A stretch of DNA of 64,000 nucleotides from assembly GCF_947500985.1 (NCBI RefSeq), contig NZ_CANMTX010000003.1:496001-560000 (forward strand). The letters run 5' to 3'. The stretch comes from an uncultured Maribacter sp. (lineage in GTDB: Bacteria > Bacteroidota > Bacteroidia > Flavobacteriales > Flavobacteriaceae). Shown one piece after another: positions 1-7,954 of the stretch. The translations under genes and the position numbers were made by a program. The notes beneath the pieces are model-generated. The model did no database searches, was not told the DNA's origin, and saw only the letters and a list, made by a program, of their open reading frames with translations. Each line of letters begins with the position of its first letter. Positions within the stretch are counted from its first letter, which is position 1.

Positions 1-490
1 CGAGTATTATGTTCGATATAATGCCCTAAACAGTATAATAGAAATTAAAAAAACTTCATCTACCGAAGAAGAGCCAAAACAACTTTATGCAGATAAACAG
101 GTAAGAGTAAAATACTTAAATAAAGAATTACGTTTCACTACTTATATAAATAAAAAAAATGAAACTAAGAACGGTTATCTTTCTCTCATTTATGACGAAA
201 AAAAATACAAGCTTTATCACAGGCTAGCCGTTAAATACTCTGAAGGAAAGGCTGCAGCCAATTCTATGGTATCAGATATACCAAGTAGATTTGCTCACTT
301 TGAAGAATATTACTTTCAACAAGAAGGTATTAACAGAATAGATTTCCTTCCGTCACAAAATGGTAAATTCTTAAAACAATTTAAAAAAGAGGTACGAGAG
401 CAACTTAAAACTTTCATTCAGGAAAAAAACATTAATTTAGTTAACGAAGAAGATTTAATTCAAACTTTTAAATACTTAAATACTATATAA
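1..490 (+). CDS. Uncharacterised protein, 5'-truncated by window edge; paralogue of the next gene
   Basis: The reading frame is open from base 2 to the stop at 488-490, so the visible Met at 266 is internal and the true start lies outside the window. I do not recognise the family. The visible 162 residues align along their length with residues ~95-257 of the next gene: both carry a YY.R(Y/F)NA segment, a KYKLY...EGK.A.NSMV..IPS(R/K)F block and a Lys-rich tail ending near a Leu/Tyr-Lys segment. It lies 2 nt upstream of its paralogue, so the two are almost certainly cotranscribed. The intact paralogue has a signal peptide, so this one is probably exported as well (inference). Confidence 0.8.
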   Translation, partial: EYYVRYNALNSIIEIKKTSSTEEEPKQLYADKQVRVKYLNKELRFTTYINKKNETKNGYLSLIYDEKKYKLYHRLAVKYSEGKAAANSMVSDIPSRFAHFEEYYFQQEGINRIDFLPSQNGKFLKQFKKEVREQLKTFIQEKNINLVNEEDLIQTFKYLNTI

Positions 491-492
491 TT

Positions 493-1266
493 ATGAAGAA
501 GTACTATATGCTTATTTGTTTTATCGTAACGATACAAACATACTGTTATTCTCAGGTATTTACCGAAGCACCAACAGGAACAACATTTGCAGAAAATAAT
601 ATCTATTCTAACTTTCAGAAAAAGACACCAATGATGCAAGAACTATTTCAGAAAGTAAGAAATAGCAGCGATGAAATTAAATATGATGTAGGCTCAACAT
701 TAGGCAGTCCTTTTGAAAATGAAGAATACGAAAAAGGAAAAGTAATTTATAATAATGAAATTTTAGGAGATTATTATTATCGATTTAACGCATATAACCA
801 AGAGGTTGAATTGAAAAAAACTTTGCTTCCTGAAGAAAAAATGGAGGCACTAATTAAAGACCCGTTAGTTTCATTGGAAACGAATGGTGATTATTATGTT
901 TACACCTCAATGCTTTCAAAAAATCAAAAAATTGAAGAAGGTTATGTTAAGTTATTTTACTCGGGAGATAAATATAAATTGTATGAAAGATATTTTGTAA
1001 AATTTAAAGAGGGTAAACCTGCTGAAAACTCCATGGTCAATCCCATACCAAGTAAATTCACAACCTATAAGGAATACTTTTACAAAGATAAAAATGAAGA
1101 CATCATTAAGGAAATACCTTTTAAAAAATCTAAATTTTTAAAGATTTTTTCCAATGATGATTTAATCGAGATTAAGGAATTATTGAAGTCAAAAGACTAT
1201 AACTTAAATGATAAGGAAGATTTAACCGACTTATACAAATCTCTTGAAAAGAGAACTGATTTTTAA
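493..1266 (+). CDS. Uncharacterised exported protein (tandem paralogue of preceding gene)
   Basis: A 257-residue protein with an N-terminal signal peptide (residues 1-20, hydrophobic core LICFIVTIQTYCYSQ, cleavage likely after YSQ). The mature part is rich in Lys, Glu, Tyr and Asn with no cysteines or recognisable catalytic motif. Residues ~95-257 match the truncated upstream gene, which makes this a tandem duplication. The start is the ATG 2 nt after the upstream stop. A strong hairpin terminator follows at 1289-1318, so this is the last gene of its operon. The function is unknown; a periplasmic or cell-surface location is inferred from the signal peptide. Confidence 0.8.
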   Translation: MKKYYMLICFIVTIQTYCYSQVFTEAPTGTTFAENNIYSNFQKKTPMMQELFQKVRNSSDEIKYDVGSTLGSPFENEEYEKGKVIYNNEILGDYYYRFNAYNQEVELKKTLLPEEKMEALIKDPLVSLETNGDYYVYTSMLSKNQKIEEGYVKLFYSGDKYKLYERYFVKFKEGKPAENSMVNPIPSKFTTYKEYFYKDKNEDIIKEIPFKKSKFLKIFSNDDLIEIKELLKSKDYNLNDKEDLTDLYKSLEKRTDF

Positions 1267-1288
1267 ATTCATTAAAGATTTAATATTT

Positions 1289-1318
1289 AAAACCGCCCAA
1301 CAATTGTTGGGCGGTTTT
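1289..1318 (+). terminator. Rho-independent terminator after the paralogue pair
   Basis: This is a perfect 15+15 inverted repeat (arms AAAACCGCCCAACAA / TTGTTGGGCGGTTTT) with a GC-rich core, ending in a T-run. It lies 22 nt after the upstream stop. Its right half also overlaps the presumed -33 region of the rlmB promoter. Confidence 0.85.
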
Positions 1319-1330
1319 TATTTACCTTTG
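1304..1330 (+). promoter_or_regulatory. Predicted rlmB promoter (Bacteroidota type)
   Basis: TTG at 1304-1306, 16 nt, then a perfect TAnnTTTG -7 box (TACCTTTG) at 1323-1330. The rlmB ATG begins 4 nt after the box, so the transcript is expected to be leaderless or nearly so. The -33 element falls inside the right arm of the upstream terminator. Confidence 0.6.
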
Positions 1331-1334
1331 CCCC

Positions 1335-2069
1335 ATGCAAAAAACCACTCAAATTTATGGCTTAAGAGCCATTATAGAAGCTGTCAATTCAAATGAAGAG
1401 ATAGACAAGGTATTTCTACAAAAAGGTCTTAAAGGAGATCTTATGAAAGAATTGGAAGGTTTATTGCGTCGTAATGAAATCAATATGGTGTATGTGCCTA
1501 TTGAAAAGTTGAACAGACTAACAAAAAGCAACCACCAAGGTGCCGTTGCTAACATTTCCCCAATCGCATTTCATACCCTTGAAGATTTGGTTGAAAAGGC
1601 AAATACAAAAGAAGGTCCGGCTTTATTTTTATTACTGGATCAACTATCTGATGTACGAAATTTTGGTGCTATTATTAGAACAGCAGAATGTACAGGTGTT
1701 GATGGCATTATCGTTCAAAAGAAAGGTGCCGCTCCAGTAACTGCAGATACTATAAAAACTTCTGCTGGTGCAGCTTATAGAGTGCCAATAGCAAAAGTTG
1801 ATCATTTAAAAGATGCTGTTTTCTATTTACAAGCATCAGATATTAAAATAGTATCGGCTACAGAGAAAACAGATGATTCTGTTTATGATGTTCCTTTTAC
1901 TGATTCTATAGCTATTGTTATGGGTGCTGAAGATCGTGGTATTACACCTTCTATTTTAAAAGCTTCAGATTATAGAGCTAAGCTACCGTTACTTGGTGAA
2001 ATAGAATCATTGAATGTTTCTGTTGCTTGTGCCGTGTTTTTGTACGAAGCAGTTCGCCAACGTTTGTAA
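1335..2069 (+). CDS. rlmB: 23S rRNA (guanosine-2'-O-)-methyltransferase RlmB (TrmH/SpoU family)
   Basis: A 244-residue SPOUT methyltransferase of normal length. An N-terminal RNA-binding substrate domain (residues ~4-80, with YGLRAIIEAV) precedes the knotted catalytic domain. The three SpoU motifs are all visible: N109FGAIIRTAE, GAEDRGI at 197-203, and ESLNVSVACAVFLYEA at ~224-239. By family knowledge it 2'-O-methylates a guanosine (G2251 in E. coli numbering) in the peptidyl-transferase P-loop of 23S rRNA using S-adenosylmethionine. Assignment to RlmB rather than another TrmH paralogue rests on length and overall pattern. The stop is 7 nt from the convergent rhomboid gene. Confidence 0.88.
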   Translation: MQKTTQIYGLRAIIEAVNSNEEIDKVFLQKGLKGDLMKELEGLLRRNEINMVYVPIEKLNRLTKSNHQGAVANISPIAFHTLEDLVEKANTKEGPALFLLLDQLSDVRNFGAIIRTAECTGVDGIIVQKKGAAPVTADTIKTSAGAAYRVPIAKVDHLKDAVFYLQASDIKIVSATEKTDDSVYDVPFTDSIAIVMGAEDRGITPSILKASDYRAKLPLLGEIESLNVSVACAVFLYEAVRQRL

Positions 2070-2076
2070 TTCAACA

Positions 2077-2823
2077 TTACATTTTAGATTCATTTTCGGA
2101 ATTTTCTTTAAAGATGTAGTTAATTTTAAAACTACTTTCTTCATCGATATCTTCTTCTGTGGGTAATTCTCTAAAGTTTCCGTTTTCATCAAAATGTTGC
2201 AAGAATAGGTCGTCTTCCTCTTTAAAGCCTTCCTTTTCCCATTCATATTTTTTGGTTGGTGGAATACGTGCTTTAACGACTTTAGCTAAAAACAATCCGG
2301 TTAAGAAACCTCCTAAATGTCCTTCCCAAGACATTCCCTCTTTTACTGGAAATATGTACCAAAGCATGCTTCCATATATAAAAACAACAATTAAAGAAAG
2401 TGCTACCAACCTGAAATAAGAGCTAAATATTCCTTTAAAAAAAATAAAGCTGGCTAGAACATAAATTAGTCCACTAACACCAATGTGATAAGATGTGCGA
2501 CCAATCATCCATGTTAAAAATCCTGATAATACTATTCCGTACAAAACCACCTTCCAAGCAACATCTCTATAAAAGTACCACAAGGCAGCTAGTAGAATTG
2601 CTAATGAAATAGTATTGTTATATAAGTGCTCTAAAGAACCATGAATAAACGGACTCAGTACAATTCCTCGTAAGCCAAGTTTTGTTCTGGGCATTACCCC
2701 AAATTCATTAAAATTCACCCCTAAAGTCAATTCTAACCAATATACGCCCCATATCAAAATCATTGCTAATAGTGGAATAGCAACTACTTTGTTAGAAAAT
2801 TTATAATGTCCCATTTCAGACAT
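2077..2823 (-). CDS. Rhomboid family intramembrane serine protease
   Basis: A 248-residue polytopic membrane protein with about six hydrophobic segments in residues ~10-185. The rhomboid signature is present: H-G-S-L-E-H-L-Y-N-N in the loop before TM2, the nucleophile in GVSGL (TM4), and the partner histidine in W-E-G-H-L-G-G-F (TM6), forming the Ser-His dyad used to cleave transmembrane substrates. The last ~65 residues are a charged, Glu/Asp-rich cytoplasmic tail that is not part of the catalytic core. It is transcribed alone and converges on rlmB. Substrates cannot be inferred. Confidence 0.88.
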   Translation of the reverse strand: MSEMGHYKFSNKVVAIPLLAMILIWGVYWLELTLGVNFNEFGVMPRTKLGLRGIVLSPFIHGSLEHLYNNTISLAILLAALWYFYRDVAWKVVLYGIVLSGFLTWMIGRTSYHIGVSGLIYVLASFIFFKGIFSSYFRLVALSLIVVFIYGSMLWYIFPVKEGMSWEGHLGGFLTGLFLAKVVKARIPPTKKYEWEKEGFKEEDDLFLQHFDENGNFRELPTEEDIDEESSFKINYIFKENSENESKM

Positions 2824-2949
2824 GAGCTTAATTTTGTATTAGAATAACAATTATACTACCAACGTTTACAAATTGGTCATATTGTCATTCCAAACCTTAC
2901 TTAACTATCAATTGGCACGCAACTTTTTTATTCTCATTGTAGTTTAGTA

Positions 2950-2957
2950 TACTTTTG
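2950..2957 (+). promoter_or_regulatory. -7 box of the rarA promoter
   Basis: A perfect TAnnTTTG box (TACTTTTG) ending exactly 4 nt before the rarA ATG, predicting a leaderless or near-leaderless mRNA. No convincing -33 TTG is visible at the usual distance. Confidence 0.55.
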
Positions 2958-2961
2958 TACT

Positions 2962-4239
2962 ATGAATGAACCTTTAGCAGAACGCGTACGACCTAAAACA
3001 TTAGACGAATATATTAGTCAACACCATCTGGTAGGTGAAAAGGGTTCGCTTACGCATCAAATTAAAAAGGGTATTATTCCGTCATTAATACTTTGGGGAC
3101 CTCCTGGTACCGGTAAAACAACATTGGCCAACATCATTGCAGAGCAGAGCAAAAGACCTTTTTATATTTTAAGCGCCATAAATAGCGGTGTAAAAGATAT
3201 TAGAGAAGTAATCGATAAAGCAAAACAAGCTGGCGGATTATTCACTGCTAAAAACCCCATTTTATTTATTGATGAGATACATCGATTCAGTAAATCTCAA
3301 CAAGATTCTCTTTTGGCAGCTGTTGAAAAAGGTTGGGTAACATTAATTGGAGCTACTACAGAAAACCCAAGTTTTGAGGTTATACCTGCACTACTCTCTC
3401 GTTGTCAAGTGTATGTTTTAAATGCCTTCGGAAAAGAGGATTTAGAAAACCTTATAAAAAGGGCAATGGAGAAAGACACATTGTTAAAGTCTAAAATAAT
3501 CGAACTTAAAGAAACAGAAGCTTTGTTACGTTTATCTGGAGGTGACGGTAGAAAATTACTGAATATTTTTGAGCTCGTAGTCAATTCTGAAGCAGGTGAC
3601 AATATCGTCATCACCAACGAATTAGTATTATCTAAAGTTCAGAAGAATACGATGTTATATGATAAAACAGGTGAGCAACATTATGATATTATCTCGGCTT
3701 TTATAAAATCTATTAGAGGTAGTGACCCCAATGGAGCTGTATATTGGTTGGCACGAATGATCGAAGGTGGTGAAGATGTAAAATTCATTGCACGTAGAAT
3801 GCTCATTTCTGCATCTGAAGATATTGGTTTAGCAAACCCAACTGCTTTAGTCATGGCAAATACCACATTTCAAGCAGTTACTGCCATTGGTTACCCAGAA
3901 GCGCGTATAGTGTTAAGTCAATGTGCTATTTACCTTGCAACCTCAGCAAAAAGTAACGCGAGTTATATGGCAATTGGTAAAGCACAACAAGCTGTAAAAC
4001 AAACCGGGAATCTGACCGTACCATTACCGCTAAGAAATGCACCTACCAAATTAATGAAGGATTTGGGGTACGGACAAGAATATAAATATGCCCATGACTA
4101 CCAGAACAACTTTGTAGATGCCGAGTTTCTACCCGATGAAATTAAGGGTACAACATTCTATAAACCTGGGAATAATACAAGAGAAAAAGCCCTTAGCGAT
4201 TTTCTAAAAAATAGGTGGAAGGCGAAATATAACTTTTAG
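2962..4239 (+). CDS. rarA: Replication-associated recombination protein A (RarA/MgsA, AAA+ ATPase)
   Basis: A 425-residue AAA+ ATPase of the clamp-loader-related RarA family. It opens with the typical L-A-E-R-V-R-P segment. Walker A is GPPGTGKT at 46-53 and Walker B is LFIDEIHR at ~101-108. The TENPSF sensor region, an SRC arginine-finger region and the C-terminal tetramerisation part ([25 protein letters not shown]) follow in order. Known role of the family: acts at stalled replication forks and interacts with SSB. The length is normal. The 3' end overlaps the convergent unknown gene by 4 nt. Confidence 0.92.
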   Translation: MNEPLAERVRPKTLDEYISQHHLVGEKGSLTHQIKKGIIPSLILWGPPGTGKTTLANIIAEQSKRPFYILSAINSGVKDIREVIDKAKQAGGLFTAKNPILFIDEIHRFSKSQQDSLLAAVEKGWVTLIGATTENPSFEVIPALLSRCQVYVLNAFGKEDLENLIKRAMEKDTLLKSKIIELKETEALLRLSGGDGRKLLNIFELVVNSEAGDNIVITNELVLSKVQKNTMLYDKTGEQHYDIISAFIKSIRGSDPNGAVYWLARMIEGGEDVKFIARRMLISASEDIGLANPTALVMANTTFQAVTAIGYPEARIVLSQCAIYLATSAKSNASYMAIGKAQQAVKQTGNLTVPLPLRNAPTKLMKDLGYGQEYKYAHDYQNNFVDAEFLPDEIKGTTFYKPGNNTREKALSDFLKNRWKAKYNF

Positions 4240-5150
4240 AATTTAATATTCAGTTCTTCTTGAACTAGTTTCTCATTTTCATAGTATTCAAAAATCCAAT
4301 TTCCATCTTTTTGGTACACCATACCATTTTTAGTATCTGTTTTTGCTATAAAGACATTATCAGTTGAGCTTTTTAATAAATTCATTCTAACCTTAGGCGA
4401 ACTATCTACCAACTGATATCCATTATCTGTTGCCTGAGCATACAACATAGCTGCAGGTGAAGGCTTCTTAACTTCTAGACTTTTGAAACCAGGCTTCTGA
4501 GTTTCTGTCTTTTTAATGTTCGACTCAACGGGTGTATTATCTTTAAAATACTGAGTTTTCTCCGTTTCTTCAGAAATTACGTTTGGCGCTCTTTTTACAT
4601 TTACTTCTTCTGCTGCTTTTTCTGCTGCTTTTTCTGCCTCTAGAGCTTTACTAGCTTTAGACTCATCAAGCTTTTTAACGTCATTTCTAAAATTAACGGT
4701 AACAGCCTTGTCTTTTTTGTCTTTGACTGTGTAACTATAATTCATGCCATTAAATGAGCGCATAGACTCTCTAATAGCTTCATTATAGGCTACTTTATAT
4801 TCCTTTTCTTTGCTGATGCCCTCCATGGTACTAAAAACGATTTTATCATTACAATCTTTTAAGTTGATAGTAGTTTTTGTAGAAAACATACTACTGTCAT
4901 CTTGCAAATCTGCCAATACACCTAAACATCTATTAAATTTCAAATCTTCGGGCAATTGATCGTCATATACCGCAACAAAACCTTTACCGGTAAACAGATG
5001 TTTTACCAACGTACTTGTTTGGTGTTCGTTCATATTTTTAAAAGCATCAAACTTTTTAGGTACGATGATATATTTATAATCATCTAAATTAGTTTGTGCG
5101 AATGAAGAAAATCCTATAAAAGTGAATACTAAGGCGATAACTATTTTCAA
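4236..5150 (-). CDS. Uncharacterised exported protein
   Basis: A 304-residue protein with a signal peptide (residues 1-18, ending FSSFAQ). The conserved-looking N-terminal half (Y-K-Y-I-I-V-P-K-K-F at ~27-36) precedes an Ala/Glu/Lys-rich linker (~165-190) that probably forms a short coiled coil or an unstructured spacer. A C-terminal beta-rich part contains K-D-G-N-W-I-F-E-Y-Y. I have seen the 'YKYIIVPKKFDF'-type N terminus in hypothetical proteins of Flavobacteriia, with no function known. It lies 77 nt downstream of the DUF5723 gene on the same strand and may share its transcript. Confidence 0.75.
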   Translation of the reverse strand: MKIVIALVFTFIGFSSFAQTNLDDYKYIIVPKKFDAFKNMNEHQTSTLVKHLFTGKGFVAVYDDQLPEDLKFNRCLGVLADLQDDSSMFSTKTTINLKDCNDKIVFSTMEGISKEKEYKVAYNEAIRESMRSFNGMNYSYTVKDKKDKAVTVNFRNDVKKLDESKASKALEAEKAAEKAAEEVNVKRAPNVISEETEKTQYFKDNTPVESNIKKTETQKPGFKSLEVKKPSPAAMLYAQATDNGYQLVDSSPKVRMNLLKSSTDNVFIAKTDTKNGMVYQKDGNWIFEYYENEKLVQEELNIKF

Positions 5151-5227
5151 AACGTTGTAAATTTTAAATTCACGGTAATATATGAAAAAAGCATGCCAAA
5201 AAAATAAAAACCCGCGAAGAAGATATG

Positions 5228-6670
5228 CTACTTATTACGCCCCCAAGAAATAATATTCAATCCGAATTGAAATGAAGCGTAGTTCGTGGCCGCTATATTA
5301 TTATAAGATAATAAGTTATCTGCCATTAGATAAAGGTTGACAGGTCCGGCTTGCAGGTTCATTCCTAAACCTATATTGGTAGAACTAAATTTATCTATGG
5401 TATATGTTCCCTTAAGTGCTAAAACATTACCTATTCTACGAGTATAAAAACCGGTCAGTGCCATTTGCGGTCCTCTTGGTCGGTTGATCATATAAAGTTG
5501 CCCACCCACAGAATTTCGATACTTGGTACGCAATTCGCCACCACCAGAAGATCCGGCTGTACAATCGCAACTTTGAGACCCACCGTTACCTACAAACTCA
5601 CCGAAATCATTTCTAATCGATGCGTACATTTTTGTAGGTCTAAACGAAACATAGCTTTGGGTATCTGTTTCAAACGGTACGGCAACTTCTACCTCATCAA
5701 CTAAATCTTGCCAAAAATCTCGATCAAGACTCGCAAAATTATCTAGTATATCTATTTCAATACCTTCAACTGTTGTGTTCCCATTTAGACTATAACTTTT
5801 TGTATCACCAGAATGATAGATAAATCCTACATCTAATAAACTACCCGTTACCGTAGTACGTTCAGACAAATGATAGGTAAAACCAAGATCTAGACCTAAA
5901 CCAAGATCACCACCAAAAAGGGCACGGCTAATGATTTCATTACCTAAAGTTTCAGAATCATTTGCGTCTCTCAAAGCACGGAGACCTGATGTTCGTAAAA
6001 GTAAATCAGCATTTAAATTCGTTGCAATTCTATTATTCTGACCCGCTACACTACGTAAATGACCGTTGTTAGTTGAAGAGCTGTAATCTGCAATTGCTGA
6101 ATATAATTTACCTCTTGCGCCAACCGTTAAATTACGGTCTATTTTTTTATTGATACCGAAATGAAAAACATTCACCAAAGAACCACGAACTTTTAAATCG
6201 CCCAAATCGTAACTTCTACCCAATTGATCTGCATTACCGTCATATATTAGGTATGCAAGATCTTGAGGCCAGTAGCCTATATTATCAAACTCAAGATACC
6301 CCCCAAAGGAGTAGAATATATTCGGATTCTCACTTCTGAATCCGCCACTCAAATATTCCATTTGTATCGTAGTACTCAACTCATCATTAGGTGTAAGCAC
6401 ATCTAAAGCCCGCTCCCTAAATTTTATATTGATATCTACCCCGTCATTAGCGAAAATATCATGTATAGAAATTGCGTTAGAGCCCCCATAACCAGAAATA
6501 CCAGATAATAAAGGTACACCTGCGTACCATTTAAAATCAGATTCTACACCAGGGTTTACAGATAGTGATTGTGGTATTTCATTAAAGTCATAAAGAATTT
6601 GCTTATTCTGAGATTTTAAACTCAAAGTAAGCAATACGCCAGCTATAAAAAAGCAATGGCATAATCTCAT
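5228..6670 (-). CDS. DUF5723 family outer-membrane beta-barrel-like protein
   Basis: 480 residues with a signal peptide (residues 1-20). The mature sequence has alternating hydrophobic/polar beta strands, many Tyr/Asn/Gly turns and repeated L.LG..G.N/L-type strands toward the C terminus, consistent with a large barrel of the PorV/FadL-like DUF5723 type (family recognition from N-terminal spacing such as S-V-N-P-G and GVPLLSGISGY). A loop near residue ~365 carries a Cys-Asp-Cys cluster in a Gly/Ser-rich stretch. Its ATG overlaps the stop of the upstream lipoprotein gene by 4 nt, so the two are translationally coupled and probably work together at the outer membrane (inference). Confidence 0.75.
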   Translation of the reverse strand: MRLCHCFFIAGVLLTLSLKSQNKQILYDFNEIPQSLSVNPGVESDFKWYAGVPLLSGISGYGGSNAISIHDIFANDGVDINIKFRERALDVLTPNDELSTTIQMEYLSGGFRSENPNIFYSFGGYLEFDNIGYWPQDLAYLIYDGNADQLGRSYDLGDLKVRGSLVNVFHFGINKKIDRNLTVGARGKLYSAIADYSSSTNNGHLRSVAGQNNRIATNLNADLLLRTSGLRALRDANDSETLGNEIISRALFGGDLGLGLDLGFTYHLSERTTVTGSLLDVGFIYHSGDTKSYSLNGNTTVEGIEIDILDNFASLDRDFWQDLVDEVEVAVPFETDTQSYVSFRPTKMYASIRNDFGEFVGNGGSQSCDCTAGSSGGGELRTKYRNSVGGQLYMINRPRGPQMALTGFYTRRIGNVLALKGTYTIDKFSSTNIGLGMNLQAGPVNLYLMADNLLSYNNIAATNYASFQFGLNIISWGRNK

Positions 6671-7215
6671 CGTATGTCTAAAGTAAATTGTGCGCTAGAA
6701 CGAAGCACTATTGCGGGATCTGGCAAACTTGAAGAACTACTATTATCACCTAAGTTTATCGCTGTTAGCCTTACTTCTGAGGTCGCTTTTATAATATCGA
6801 GGCTTTTACCTGTAGCGCCATATGCCACATCTCTTTGTAGAATAGCCGTAGGTGCGGCATCCATACTAAAAACTTCAGTATCTATAACGTTTTCGGCTTC
6901 ATCTAAAAATTCAAGTCTAATTTCAATAGGCTTACTGGTAGTATTCTCTAACTCATAGGTTATAACACCAGACAATACCCTTTCTGCAAAGAAGGGTTCC
7001 TCAAAGGCATCAAAATTAAAATCTTGGGTATAAAAGTTTAGACCCTCTACTCTATTAATTAAAGTTTCTTGTGCTTTGACATAGAAGATGCTAGCTTCAT
7101 AACTTGGGGTAATGGCTAAATCATCTATCTGATCAAAATCTTGCTCTTCAGAACAAGAGATAACCAGTAGAAAACCTACCAAAGCCAATAACAGAAAACG
7201 TACCCCTTTCATCAC
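6667..7215 (-). CDS. Uncharacterised lipoprotein coupled to the DUF5723 barrel
   Basis: A 182-residue predicted lipoprotein. The N-terminal hydrophobic segment ends in a lipobox-like V-I-S-C at residues ~18-21 followed by Ser-Glu-Glu, then acidic residues. The mature domain reads as beta-sandwich-like strands with no enzyme motif. The 3' end overlaps the DUF5723 start by 4 nt (ATGA arrangement). The first gene upstream on the same strand is the HAD phosphatase, 49 nt away, so a longer transcript is possible. The function is unknown; the coupling suggests a lipoprotein subunit or chaperone for the barrel. Confidence 0.75.
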   Translation of the reverse strand: MMKGVRFLLLALVGFLLVISCSEEQDFDQIDDLAITPSYEASIFYVKAQETLINRVEGLNFYTQDFNFDAFEEPFFAERVLSGVITYELENTTSKPIEIRLEFLDEAENVIDTEVFSMDAAPTAILQRDVAYGATGKSLDIIKATSEVRLTAINLGDNSSSSSLPDPAIVLRSSAQFTLDIR

Positions 7216-7264
7216 CTCTTCAAAGTTTATTACATATAGACAGCAATCTATAATAACAGTAACT

Positions 7265-7954
7265 CTATAAAAGGGATTTTATTTCTTGCAAATCGTAAAT
7301 TATAGGAGCTATATTGTGAATTTCCTCTTTGTGCGCATTAAAGTGTATGGTATGAAAACCTAAAGATTTCGCACCCAAAATATCTGCTTCTAAGCTATCA
7401 CCGATCATTATTGACTTTTCTGGCACTACACCAGCTCTATTTAAAGCCAAATTAAAGATAACCGGATTCGGTTTTTTAGCTCCAGCCATTTCAGAGTCAA
7501 TAATCTGATCAAAATAGCTGTGAATACCAGAGTTTCTAAGCTTCTTATCTTGAACTTCTTGAAAACCGTTGGTAATGATGTGCAGTTTATATTTAGGTTG
7601 TAAATAATCTAACACCTCAATAGCATTAGGAAAAAGGGTATTAAATGATGATAAATGATTAATATATTCTTCGGATAATAAATGGATGAGATCATCTGTA
7701 GCAGGATGCCCCATAGTATCAAAAACCGATTTTAGTCGCTGATACCGCAATTCAGATTTTGTTATTTTCTCTTCTCTAAACAATTTCCAAAACTTCAAGT
7801 TTGTAGGCACGTACACCTCTAGAAAATCTTGTAATTCTACACCTACTTTATGATCGTTGAATATTTTTTCAAAAGTTAGCGCCGAGTTTTTATCAAAATC
7901 CCACAAGGTATGATCTAAATCAAAAAATACATCTGTTACTTTATTTTCAAACAT
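7265..7954 (-). CDS. YjjG-family noncanonical pyrimidine nucleotidase (HAD superfamily)
   Basis: 229 residues, matching the YjjG/TIGR02254 family in length and pattern. HAD motif I is F-D-L-D-H-T with D12 and D14. A helical cap domain spans roughly residues 20-90. Motif II is I-I-T-N-G-F. Motif III Lys is in AGAKKPNP and motif IV is MIGDSLEADI. Family role: 5'-nucleotidase that removes phosphate from pyrimidine nucleotides, including damaged or non-canonical ones. Its start overlaps the upstream DUF7033 gene by 8 nt, placing it last in a radC-DUF7033-HAD operon. Confidence 0.82.
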   Translation of the reverse strand: MFENKVTDVFFDLDHTLWDFDKNSALTFEKIFNDHKVGVELQDFLEVYVPTNLKFWKLFREEKITKSELRYQRLKSVFDTMGHPATDDLIHLLSEEYINHLSSFNTLFPNAIEVLDYLQPKYKLHIITNGFQEVQDKKLRNSGIHSYFDQIIDSEMAGAKKPNPVIFNLALNRAGVVPEKSIMIGDSLEADILGAKSLGFHTIHFNAHKEEIHNIAPIIYDLQEIKSLL

